A program made the position numbers and the translations under genes. The notes beneath the pieces were generated by a model. It saw nothing but the letters and a program-made list of their open reading frames with translations. It did no database searches and was not told the origin of the DNA. A stretch of 64,000 nucleotides of DNA, taken from positions 372,001 through 436,000 of the forward strand of contig NZ_LIPG01000004.1 in NCBI RefSeq assembly GCF_001905505.1, written 5' to 3'. This DNA comes from Streptomyces sp. CB02058. GTDB lineage: Bacteria > Actinomycetota > Actinomycetes > Streptomycetales > Streptomycetaceae. Positions 57,838-64,000 of the stretch are shown here, piece by piece; the stretch's first letter is position 1, and every line of letters starts with the position of its first letter.

Positions 57838-60234
57838 ATGTCCCACGATGGAGACCCCGGACGGCAGGACGGCAACTGGATCGGCCGGTCCGTCCCACGC
57901 GTCGAGGACGACAGGCTGCTGCGCGGAAACGGCCGCTACGTCGACGACATCGCCCTCCCCGGAGGCGTCGAGGCCGCCTTCCTGCGCAGCCCGCACGCCC
58001 ACGCCCGTATCGAGTCCGTCGATGTGAAGGCCGCGCTGGAGTCACCGGGCGTCGTCGCCGTGTGGACCGGCGACGACGTGGCCGGGCTGCCGCACATGCT
58101 CAACAAGGAGGAGCTGCGCACTCCCCCCGGCCTCGCCAGGATCCTGGACCCGACGGTCCGGATGACGCCCATGCCGCTGCTCGCCTCGGAGAAGGTGCTG
58201 TACGTAGGCCAGCCCGTCGCCCTCGTCCTGGCGGAGAACCGCTACCTCGCCGAGGACGCACTCGAACTCATCGACGTCCGGTACGCCCCGCTGCCGGTGC
58301 TCGTCGACCCCGAGGAGGCACTGACCGAACGGGCGCCCCTGCTGCACGAGGACCTCCCGGACAACACCGCGGTGGCCGTCACCGCACGCGTCGGCGACCC
58401 GGACGCCGCCTTCTCCTCCGCGCACACGGTGGTCGGCGAGCGCTTCGAGGCGCACCGCTACGTGGCCTCGCCGATCGAGACCCGAGCGGTCTCGGCCCAG
58501 GTCGACCCGTACAGCGGCCGGCTGACCGTCTGGTCGGGGACCCAGACGCCCCACCGGCTGCGCGAGGCCATCGCCCACACGCTCGGCCTCGCCACCGACG
58601 CGGTCCATGTCATCGCCGCCGACGTGGGCGGCGGCTTCGGGCAGAAGGGCATCCTCTACGTCGAGGAGCTCCTGATCCCGCACGCCGCGCGGCTGACCGG
58701 CCGCCCCGTGCTGTGGCGCGAGGACCGCAACGAGAACCTCACCGCCTCCTCGCACGCCCGTGAGCAGATCCACGACATCGAGCTCGCCGCGGACGCCGAC
58801 GGCCGCATCGTCGGCGTACGCGACCGGATCACGGTGAACTTCGGCGCGTACAACATGACGGGCCTCGTCGTGCCGTACAACTCGCTCTGCCATCTGCTCG
58901 GCCCCTACCGCGTGCCGCACGTGGCCATCGAGGTGACCGGTGTCCTGACCAACACCACCTTCGCCACGCCGTACCGGGGCGCGGGCAGGCCGGAGACGGT
59001 GTTCGCGATGGAACGCGCGATGGACAGGCTGGCCGCCGCGCTGGGCCTGGCTCCCGAGGAGCTGAGGGCACGCAACCTCGTCGGTCCGGACGAGATGCCG
59101 TACGCCACCGGGCTGGTGGACCGTTCCGGCAGTCCGCAGTCCTACGACTCCGGGGACTTCCCCGAGCTCCTGCGCCGCGCCGTGGCCAAGGCGGACGTGG
59201 AGGGGGTGCGCGCCCGGCAGCGCGAGGGAGGCCGGAACGGCAAGCACCTCGGCATCGGCTTCGCGATGTACATCGAGGCCACGGGCCTGGGGCCGTTCGA
59301 GACCGCCCGGATCGACATCGCCGCCAGCGGCCGGGTGCGTCTCGCCATCGGGGCGCCCTCCCAGGGACAGGGCCACCGTACGTCGATGGCGCAGATCGCC
59401 GCGGACGCCATCGGGGTGCCGGTCGACGTCATCGACGTGACCGGCGGCGACACCGAGGCCACACCGTTCGGCGTGGGCACCATCGCCAGCCGCGCCCTGG
59501 TCAACGCGGGCAACGCCACCCACCGGGCCGGCCGGCTGGTCCGCGAGAAGATCATCGACGCCGCGGCGCGCCGCCTCGGTGTCGCGGCGGACGCGCTGGA
59601 CCTGAGCGACGGGGTGGTCTCGTCGAAGGAACCGGGCGGCCCGTCGATCGATCTGGCGGAGCTGGCCGGCCGGGCCCCGATGCCCGGCACACCCGAGCCC
59701 ACCGACGGACGGCACGGCACGGAGCTCAGCGAGACCGTCCACTTCCGTCCGCCGGGCTTCGCCGTCGCGAGCGGGGCGCACGCGGCCGTCGTCGAGGTCG
59801 ACGAGCACACCGGCGGCGTCGAGATCCTGCACTACGTCGTCGTCCACGACGCGGGCGTCATCGTCAACCCGATGATCGCGGAGGGCCAGGTCACCGGCGG
59901 TATCGCACAGGGCATCGGCGGCGCGCTGTACGAGGAGATGGTCTACGGGCCCGACGGGCAGCCCCGGACCGGCACCTACATGGACTACCTGGTGCCGACC
60001 TCGTCGGAGATCCCCGATCTCGACATGGACGAGCTCCACACCCCGAGCCCGATGAACGACCTCGGCGTCAAGGGACTGGGCGAGGGCGGCGCGATAGCCC
60101 CGCAGGCCCTGCTCGCCAACGCGGTCGAGGACGCCCTGCACCCCTTCGGCGTGATCGTGCGCCGTGGCCCGCTCTCACCGAGCCGGGTGCGCGACCTGAT
60201 CCGCTCCTCGGGCACGGGTGCCCAGGGCGCCTGA
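57838..60234 (+). CDS. Molybdenum hydroxylase large subunit (form II CoxL-like)
   Basis: The 798-residue protein is a complete xanthine-oxidase-family catalytic subunit: GRSVPRVEDDRLLRGNGRYVDDI (N terminus), DVGGGFGQKG (about residues 262-271), PYRGAGRPE (about 379-387), APSQGQGHRTSMAQIAADAIG (Mo-pterin region) and the catalytic Glu in GVKGLGEGGAIAPQA (about 742-756). The CO-dehydrogenase active loop AYxCSFR is absent. The PYRGAGRP form marks the form II group, whose members mostly hydroxylate organic N-heterocycles or aldehydes. It should hydroxylate a ring carbon using water. GGGGAG precedes ATG 57838. Confidence 0.93.
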   Translation: MSHDGDPGRQDGNWIGRSVPRVEDDRLLRGNGRYVDDIALPGGVEAAFLRSPHAHARIESVDVKAALESPGVVAVWTGDDVAGLPHMLNKEELRTPPGLARILDPTVRMTPMPLLASEKVLYVGQPVALVLAENRYLAEDALELIDVRYAPLPVLVDPEEALTERAPLLHEDLPDNTAVAVTARVGDPDAAFSSAHTVVGERFEAHRYVASPIETRAVSAQVDPYSGRLTVWSGTQTPHRLREAIAHTLGLATDAVHVIAADVGGGFGQKGILYVEELLIPHAARLTGRPVLWREDRNENLTASSHAREQIHDIELAADADGRIVGVRDRITVNFGAYNMTGLVVPYNSLCHLLGPYRVPHVAIEVTGVLTNTTFATPYRGAGRPETVFAMERAMDRLAAALGLAPEELRARNLVGPDEMPYATGLVDRSGSPQSYDSGDFPELLRRAVAKADVEGVRARQREGGRNGKHLGIGFAMYIEATGLGPFETARIDIAASGRVRLAIGAPSQGQGHRTSMAQIAADAIGVPVDVIDVTGGDTEATPFGVGTIASRALVNAGNATHRAGRLVREKIIDAAARRLGVAADALDLSDGVVSSKEPGGPSIDLAELAGRAPMPGTPEPTDGRHGTELSETVHFRPPGFAVASGAHAAVVEVDEHTGGVEILHYVVVHDAGVIVNPMIAEGQVTGGIAQGIGGALYEEMVYGPDGQPRTGTYMDYLVPTSSEIPDLDMDELHTPSPMNDLGVKGLGEGGAIAPQALLANAVEDALHPFGVIVRRGPLSPSRVRDLIRSSGTGAQGA

Positions 60235-60275
60235 CACCGCACCACCGCTCTTCTGAACCTCAGGATGGAATCACC

Positions 60276-60896
60276 ATGCAGCTCGACCACTCGTTCACCG
60301 TCCCGGCCGACCCCGACGACGCCTGGAAGCTCTTCCACGACCTCGGCCGGGTCGCACCCTGTATGCCCGGCGCCGTGCTCGACACCCTCGAAGGTGACAC
60401 GTTCACCGGACGCGTCAAGGTCAAGATCGGCGCGGTCCAGATGAGTTACCGGGGCGAGGGCACCGTCACCCGCGACGAGGCGGCACGCTCGATGCACCTC
60501 GACCTCAGCGGCAGCGAGACCCGGGGCGCGGGCACCGCGTCCGCGACGGTCACCGCGACCCTGACCCCGGGCGCCGACGGCACCCGGGTCCATGTGCGCA
60601 CGGACCTCGACATCACCGGCCGCCCCGCGCAGTTCGGCCGGGGCATCATGACCGAGGTCGGCGACCGGCTGGTCCAGCAGTTCGCCGGACGTCTGGAGGA
60701 CCTCCTGCGCGAGCCCGGCCCCGGCGTCGAGGGAGCCGGGCTCACGGCTCCGGGCGCGCACCCCGCCGAGCCGGAGGCCGTGGACCTCGGCGCGGCAGCG
60801 CTGCCGGTGCTGCTCAGGAAGGCGGCCGTGCCCGCGGCGGCCGTGATCGTGGCCGTCGTCCTGATCAGGGCGCTGCGGGGGCGCTCGCGCGGATGA
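60276..60896 (+). CDS. CoxG-like SRPBCC protein with C-terminal membrane anchor
   Basis: The 206-residue protein has a CoxG/SRPBCC domain, MQLDHSFTVPADPDDAWKLFHDLGRVAPCMPGAVLD (residues 1-36), GRVKVKIGAVQMSYRGEGTV and TDLDITGRPAQFGRGIMTEVGDRLVQQFAGRLE. A linker and one C-terminal transmembrane helix (about 180-199) follow, ending in RGRSRG. In Oligotropha CoxG recruits CO dehydrogenase to the membrane. Here it probably tethers the molybdenum hydroxylase to the inner face of the membrane near the electron-transport chain. It lies 41 nt after the large subunit gene, with AGGATGG before the ATG. Confidence 0.9.
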   Translation: MQLDHSFTVPADPDDAWKLFHDLGRVAPCMPGAVLDTLEGDTFTGRVKVKIGAVQMSYRGEGTVTRDEAARSMHLDLSGSETRGAGTASATVTATLTPGADGTRVHVRTDLDITGRPAQFGRGIMTEVGDRLVQQFAGRLEDLLREPGPGVEGAGLTAPGAHPAEPEAVDLGAAALPVLLRKAAVPAAAVIVAVVLIRALRGRSRG

Positions 60897-60921
60897 TCCA
60901 CCTTTCTCCTCAGCGGTAAGA

Positions 60922-60939
60922 TTCTCAGTGCAGTGAGAA
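60922..60939. promoter_or_regulatory. Near-perfect 18-bp palindrome upstream of MarR gene
   Basis: TTCTCAGTGCAGTGAGAA is palindromic except for one G-G position pair. A possible -10, TAAGAT (60917-60922), abuts it, so a bound MarR dimer would cover the transcription start. It is different from the TAAGCGCTTA boxes. Confidence 0.6.
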
Positions 60940-60978
60940 GCCGGAGGGACGCCGGCCGGAGCCGTGCGAGGGGATGAG

Positions 60979-61518
60979 ATGGCAGCATCAAGGCCTGGCG
61001 ACCAGGACGCCGTGGCGAAGGTGATCGAGGACTGGGCGCGTGAGCGGCCGGAGCTGGACACGAGTCCGCTCGAGGTCCTCGCCCGGCTCCACCGCTCCTT
61101 CCTGCGCTACAGCACCGGCCTGACCGAGTCCATCGAGCGGCACGGTCTGTCGGTCGCCGGTTTCGACGTCCTGACCGCGCTGCGCAGGTCGGGCGAGCCC
61201 TACCGGCTGACGGCCGGGCAGCTCGCCGACTCCGGGCTGGTGTCGTCGGCGGGGGTGACCCTGCGGATCGACCGCCTGGAGAAGGACGGCCTCATCGTCC
61301 GTGAGCGTGACACCCAGGACCGCAGGGTCGTGTACTCCCGCCTCACCGAGAAGGGCCTCGCCACCGTCGACACGGCGTTCGCCGAGCACCTCGACAACGA
61401 GAACCGGATGCTCGCGGGGCTGTCACCCTCCGAGCGCCGGCAGATCGCCCGGCTGCTGCGCAAGCTGGAGATCTCGATCCTCGACGCCGAGGGGGAACGG
61501 CCCGACCCGGCGCAGTAG
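60979..61518 (+). CDS. MarR family transcriptional regulator
   Basis: ATG 60979 follows GAGGGGATGAG and gives 179 residues. The winged helix is GLSVAGFDVLTALRRSGEPYRLTAGQLADSGLVSSAGVTLRIDRLEKDGLIVRERDTQDRRVVYSRLTEKG (about residues 56-126), with an N-terminal helical extension of about 40 residues. It is similar in layout to PecS/HucR-type regulators, which respond to urate or phenolic ligands; this is a family-level remark only. It follows the molybdenum hydroxylase genes on the same strand and has its own palindrome upstream. Confidence 0.9.
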   Translation: MAASRPGDQDAVAKVIEDWARERPELDTSPLEVLARLHRSFLRYSTGLTESIERHGLSVAGFDVLTALRRSGEPYRLTAGQLADSGLVSSAGVTLRIDRLEKDGLIVRERDTQDRRVVYSRLTEKGLATVDTAFAEHLDNENRMLAGLSPSERRQIARLLRKLEISILDAEGERPDPAQ

Positions 61519-61609
61519 CACGGGGACCCGCGCGCGGAGAGTCTCCCGGGAGCTCGGGGAAGTCGCCGGCTGACGACGACGCCGCGGTGCGCACGACGGG
61601 GCCCGGGTG

Positions 61610-62275
61610 TCAACGCGCCGACGAGGCCCCGGAGTACACCACCTCCCGGGTCCAGAGGCGGCGCGGCTGTGTGTGCAGGCGCCAGTAGTGCTCCGCGATG
61701 CGGTCGGGGTCGAAGTCGGTGCCGGGTGCCACCGGGCCGTCCACGGTGACAGCGGCCACATGCACCCCGGCGGCTCCGTACTGCTGGTCGAGCAGTGTGG
61801 TCAGCGTCCGGAGACCCGACTTGCCCAGGGAGAGGCTCACGTACTGCGGCTTGGGTTCCGGCATGCCGCCCGTGGCGAGGAACGTGCCGCTCCCGCGGGC
61901 CGCCATGGCCGGCACGAGGCGCGCTGCCGCGTTGACGGCTCCGATGACGTTGACCGCCCATGCGTCCAGGTGTTCGCGCACCGACAACTCGCCCAGCACG
62001 TCCGCTCGTACAAGGGCCGCGTTGTACACGGCGACCTGCGGAACGCCATGTCTGTCGACAGCCTCGTCGAGCGCCGCGTCCAGCTCGGCCCGGTCGGTGC
62101 TGTCTGCCTGCACCGCGACGACGGGAACGCCGTGGGAGGCCACCGAGCGGGCCACGTCCTTCACGTGCTGTTCACGCCGCGAGATCAGCGTGATCGGCAG
62201 GCCCTCCCGTGCGAACCGATGGGCGACCGCCAGCCCGATCCCGGGCCCCGCCCCGATGATTACCGCACCTGACAT
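61610..62275 (-). CDS. SDR-family oxidoreductase under MerR control
   Basis: The 221-residue protein starts at ATG 62275 after GGAGGAGTG. The cofactor motif VIIGAGPGIGLAVAHRFAREG is clear. The NNAG segment is modified to YNAALV. In the active-site helix QYVSLSLGKSGLRTL the Lys is present, but the residue four before it is Leu rather than Tyr, and a Tyr occurs three positions earlier still. It is an atypical SDR, and its activity cannot be assumed. It is divergent from a MerR regulator through a promoter with a 20-bp spacer, so it is probably the regulator's induced target. Confidence 0.85.
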   Translation of the reverse strand: MSGAVIIGAGPGIGLAVAHRFAREGLPITLISRREQHVKDVARSVASHGVPVVAVQADSTDRAELDAALDEAVDRHGVPQVAVYNAALVRADVLGELSVREHLDAWAVNVIGAVNAAARLVPAMAARGSGTFLATGGMPEPKPQYVSLSLGKSGLRTLTTLLDQQYGAAGVHVAAVTVDGPVAPGTDFDPDRIAEHYWRLHTQPRRLWTREVVYSGASSAR

Positions 62276-62313
62276 GATTGCACTCCTCCACTTCGCCACA
62301 AGCGATACTGAGG

Positions 62314-62345
62314 ACGGTAGGGCGTCACATCCATGTGAAGGTCAA
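62314..62345 (-). promoter_or_regulatory. MerR-type promoter of the SDR gene with internal palindrome
   Basis: On the minus strand TTGACC (62345-62340) and TACCGT (62319-62314) are separated by 20 bp. The spacer holds the perfect palindrome TCACAT-CC-ATGTGA (62325-62338). Long 19-20 bp spacers with a centred palindrome are the hallmark of promoters that MerR proteins activate by DNA untwisting. Confidence 0.75.
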
Positions 62346-62355
62346 GGAGAAGCCG

Positions 62356-62814
62356 GTGCGCATCGGTGACCTGGCGAGCGAAACCGGCGTGAGCAGGCGA
62401 CTGTTGCGCTACTACGAGGAGCAGGGACTGCTCCGGCCCACCCGGTCGGCCAACGGCTACCGCGACTACGCCGAGACGGATGTCGCGAGGGTGAACCACG
62501 TCCGGGCGCTGCTCGCCGCAGGGCTGTCCACCACGGTCATCGCCCAGGTGGTGCACTGCGTCCACAGCAAGGGCGAGCTCGAGATGCCGGCCGGCTGCCC
62601 GACCTTCGTCGGGGTGATTCGGCGCGAACGTGCCCGCGTCACCGAGTCGATCGCCCTCCTGGAGAGTTCGAGGACGATCCTGGACACCATCCTCGGCACG
62701 GCGTCCCGGGACGGGCAGGAGCCGGTGCGGGACACCTCCTCCGCCTCTGCGGACCGGAGGCTCCCCGCGCGTACCGGAGCCGCGCCGCGCGGGTCCGGCC
62801 GGACGGCGGATTGA
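62356..62814 (+). CDS. MerR family transcriptional regulator
   Basis: GTG 62356 lies 6 nt after AAGGAG and gives 152 residues beginning MRIGDLASETGVSRRLLRYYEEQGLLRPTRSANGYRDY, the standard MerR HTH and wing. A coiled-coil dimerisation helix follows (about residues 70-125), containing CVHSKGELEMPAGCP with two cysteines, then a low-complexity tail. The two Cys could bind a metal or thiol-reactive ligand, but they are not in a known metal-site spacing. The divergent SDR gene carries a MerR-type promoter, which overlaps the region upstream of this start and supports GTG 62356 over earlier starts. Confidence 0.9.
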   Translation: MRIGDLASETGVSRRLLRYYEEQGLLRPTRSANGYRDYAETDVARVNHVRALLAAGLSTTVIAQVVHCVHSKGELEMPAGCPTFVGVIRRERARVTESIALLESSRTILDTILGTASRDGQEPVRDTSSASADRRLPARTGAAPRGSGRTAD

Positions 62815-63082
62815 CGGACGGGCCGGCCGGGCTTCATCCGCGGGTCGGTGGAGCAGACCCTCCGGATGAGCGAGTCGAAGGGCTGTGGTCCGCCCTGACC
62901 CCGGTGAGTGCGCACAGGAACGGAAGCCCGCCGAGTGTGCGCACCTGGCTCGGACGCAGCCCTCAGAAGGGTCGCGCGTGCGACGCACAGGTGGCCGGAC
63001 TCCCGCCCGGCGCGGCGAAACCTGCTCCGCCCGCAGGCGTGTCCGAGCATCACCGGCGTGGCCGCGGGCGATCAGCCCGACA

Positions 63083-63574
63083 TCACTCGACCGACCGGTC
63101 GCCCCCATGGGAGCACCGGGTGCCCTCCGCCTGCCGCAGGACCCGCATCCGGCGCATGAGGTCGCGTGTCACGCGCCGGTCGAGCGTGGTACGCCAGACG
63201 ACTCCGGGATACCGGGCCCGGAGGTGGGAGAGCGCCCTGGTGCCCAGCCCGCTGCGGTGGAAGCGCTTCTCGATGCTCACCTCGGTGATGAGCCCCTCCG
63301 AGCAGGAGTCGCAGAGGCGGAATTCGACGTGTCCGACCACCTTGCGCACCAGTACCAGAAGCAGACAGCGGTCGTCGGCGCTCCGTCCCGAGGACTGCAC
63401 CAACTCGATCTGCCTGTAGGCGAGTACGCGCCGGTGCCAGGCCCCCTTGGGGTGGCCGGGCAACCGGTGTCGGCCCTCGCGGCCGTGGTGTGCGGGGGTC
63501 CTGGCCGCTCCTGGTGCCGGAAGGGACCGGCTGTGGAGCGGGTACGTCACGGGCCGTGCGTGGCTTCCGAGCAT
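63083..63574 (-). CDS. GNAT-like N-acetyltransferase
   Basis: In the 163-residue product, residues about 74-130 fit the GNAT fold: LLLVLVRKVVGHVEFRLCDSCSEGLITEVSIEKRFHRSGLGTRALSHLRARYPG. Motif A is VSIEKRFHRSGLGTRAL, where the R/Q-x-x-G-x-G/A acetyl-CoA loop reads RSGLGT. The N-terminal 50 residues are Pro/Arg/His-rich and may not be part of the native protein, so the true start could be downstream at an unrecognised codon. Substrate unknown. Confidence 0.65.
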   Translation of the reverse strand: MLGSHARPVTYPLHSRSLPAPGAARTPAHHGREGRHRLPGHPKGAWHRRVLAYRQIELVQSSGRSADDRCLLLVLVRKVVGHVEFRLCDSCSEGLITEVSIEKRFHRSGLGTRALSHLRARYPGVVWRTTLDRRVTRDLMRRMRVLRQAEGTRCSHGGDRSVE

Positions 63575-63715
63575 GTCTCACACCTGCCCGCGCCGCGACG
63601 GCCGATGCCTGCGGTCGGACCCATCCTGCACCGTGCGGGCCCTGCCCGTACCGGCGGCGCATACCGGTCGTCCGGCCGGGCACACGGCAGATCACATCGA
63701 CCTCGGGAGTGCATC

Positions 63716-63958
63716 ATGGTGATCGTCGGCATAGTCGCCGTCTGTATCGTTCTGGCCGTCCTCGCGTTCTTCGTGCCCCGCCTGTCCCGCCACCCCGAAC
63801 GCGGCACGCAGCGGACCCTGGGGGTCGGATCGCGTGTGGGTGGCAAGGCTCCGGGCGCCCTGGGCCGGATCTTCAGCAAGCCCTTCCGCTCCAGCTCCAA
63901 GGCCGTGGGCAGCAGCGGCTCCGCCGGCCGCCGGGCACGCAGGCGTTTCCCCTTCTGA
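63716..63958 (+). CDS. Small membrane protein of the DUF6411 type
   Basis: The 80-residue protein begins with one hydrophobic helix, MVIVGIVAVCIVLAVLAFFVP, followed by a basic, Ser/Gly/Arg-rich tail (RLSRHPERGTQRTLGVGSRVGGKAPGALGRIFSKPF and RRARRRFPF). Short proteins with this N-terminal anchor and basic tail are widespread in Streptomyces and are grouped as DUF6411; their function is unknown. GGGAGTGCATC precedes the ATG. Confidence 0.75.
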   Translation: MVIVGIVAVCIVLAVLAFFVPRLSRHPERGTQRTLGVGSRVGGKAPGALGRIFSKPFRSSSKAVGSSGSAGRRARRRFPF

Positions 63959-64000
63959 CGGCGGACGTCGCCCGGCACCGCCAGCCGCGTCCCCGACCTC

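Noticed and set aside
57838..60234. True aerobic CO dehydrogenase
   Set aside because: The AYxCSFR active-site loop is missing and coxD/E genes are absent; form II hydroxylase is a better call.
61598..61630. Terminator between the MarR and SDR genes
   Set aside because: GGGGCC/GGCCCC arms are short with a 21-nt loop and overlap the SDR coding end.

Overview
The window is high-GC actinobacterial DNA, almost certainly a Streptomyces chromosome. Supporting signs are strong GC bias at third codon positions, GTG/ATG starts with AGGAG-like ribosome sites, many 1-10 bp gene overlaps, a WhiB-like protein, an XRE-DUF5753 regulator beside an anti-sigma-type ATPase, SpoIIE-type phosphatases with sensor domains, an srs-like phenolic-lipid locus, and sugar ABC transporters with no ATPase gene of their own. 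I saw no tRNA or rRNA gene, CRISPR array, phage gene or transposase. It reads as an accessory or arm-like region rich in catabolic genes.

Layout. 1-10.6 kb: a secreted PA14 protein (cut by the left edge) and a GH92 alpha-mannosidase (minus). Then come a VOC protein, a quercetinase, an esterase, a methyltransferase with an overlapping MarR gene and a second hydrolase (plus), and a secreted rhamnogalacturonan lyase (minus). 10.6-19 kb: housekeeping and regulatory genes: DUF1232 protein, WhiB-like protein, XRE regulator and divergent ATPase, RNase HI, cyclophilin, lamin-tail secreted protein, DUF6221 and a multi-sensor PP2C phosphatase. 18.9-25 kb: a polyol-type ABC operon (binding lipoprotein, two permeases, zinc dehydrogenase, PfkB kinase) downstream of a DeoR repressor. 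25-31 kb: a PPOX protein, a secreted lysyl-oxidase-like protein, a methyltransferase and a membrane sensor/phosphatase/kinase. 31-35.6 kb: an srsA-srsB-srsC-like type III polyketide locus with DUF2071 and UbiA-like neighbours. 35.6-38.9 kb: a second sugar ABC operon with a recognisable promoter and a palindrome upstream. 39.3-41.9 kb: an AurF-like diiron oxygenase followed by a ferredoxin/ferredoxin-reductase fusion that probably feeds it electrons.

42.1-61.5 kb is the most interesting part. An eleven-gene minus-strand operon of about 10 kb encodes an aldehyde dehydrogenase, extradiol-type dioxygenase, aspartate-dehydrogenase-like protein, alpha/beta hydrolase, cupin, two SDRs, a TPP enzyme, a Rieske reductase, a 74-residue HTH-like protein and a Rieske oxygenase. 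It diverges from an MFS transporter gene. Both promoters have 17-bp spacers and overlap CTAAGCG-type boxes. Next come a rare TetR-MarR fusion regulator, XdhC, a CoxM-S-L molybdenum hydroxylase, a CoxG-like protein and a MarR gene. Together these look like uptake, activation, ring hydroxylation, ring cleavage and clearance of an aromatic or N-heteroaromatic compound by a pathway I cannot match to a named one.

61.6-64 kb: an SDR gene whose MerR-type promoter has a 20-bp spacer, the divergent MerR gene, a GNAT-like protein and a small membrane protein.

Coordinates come from reading the sequence by eye. Family names come from motif recognition, not from database searches.
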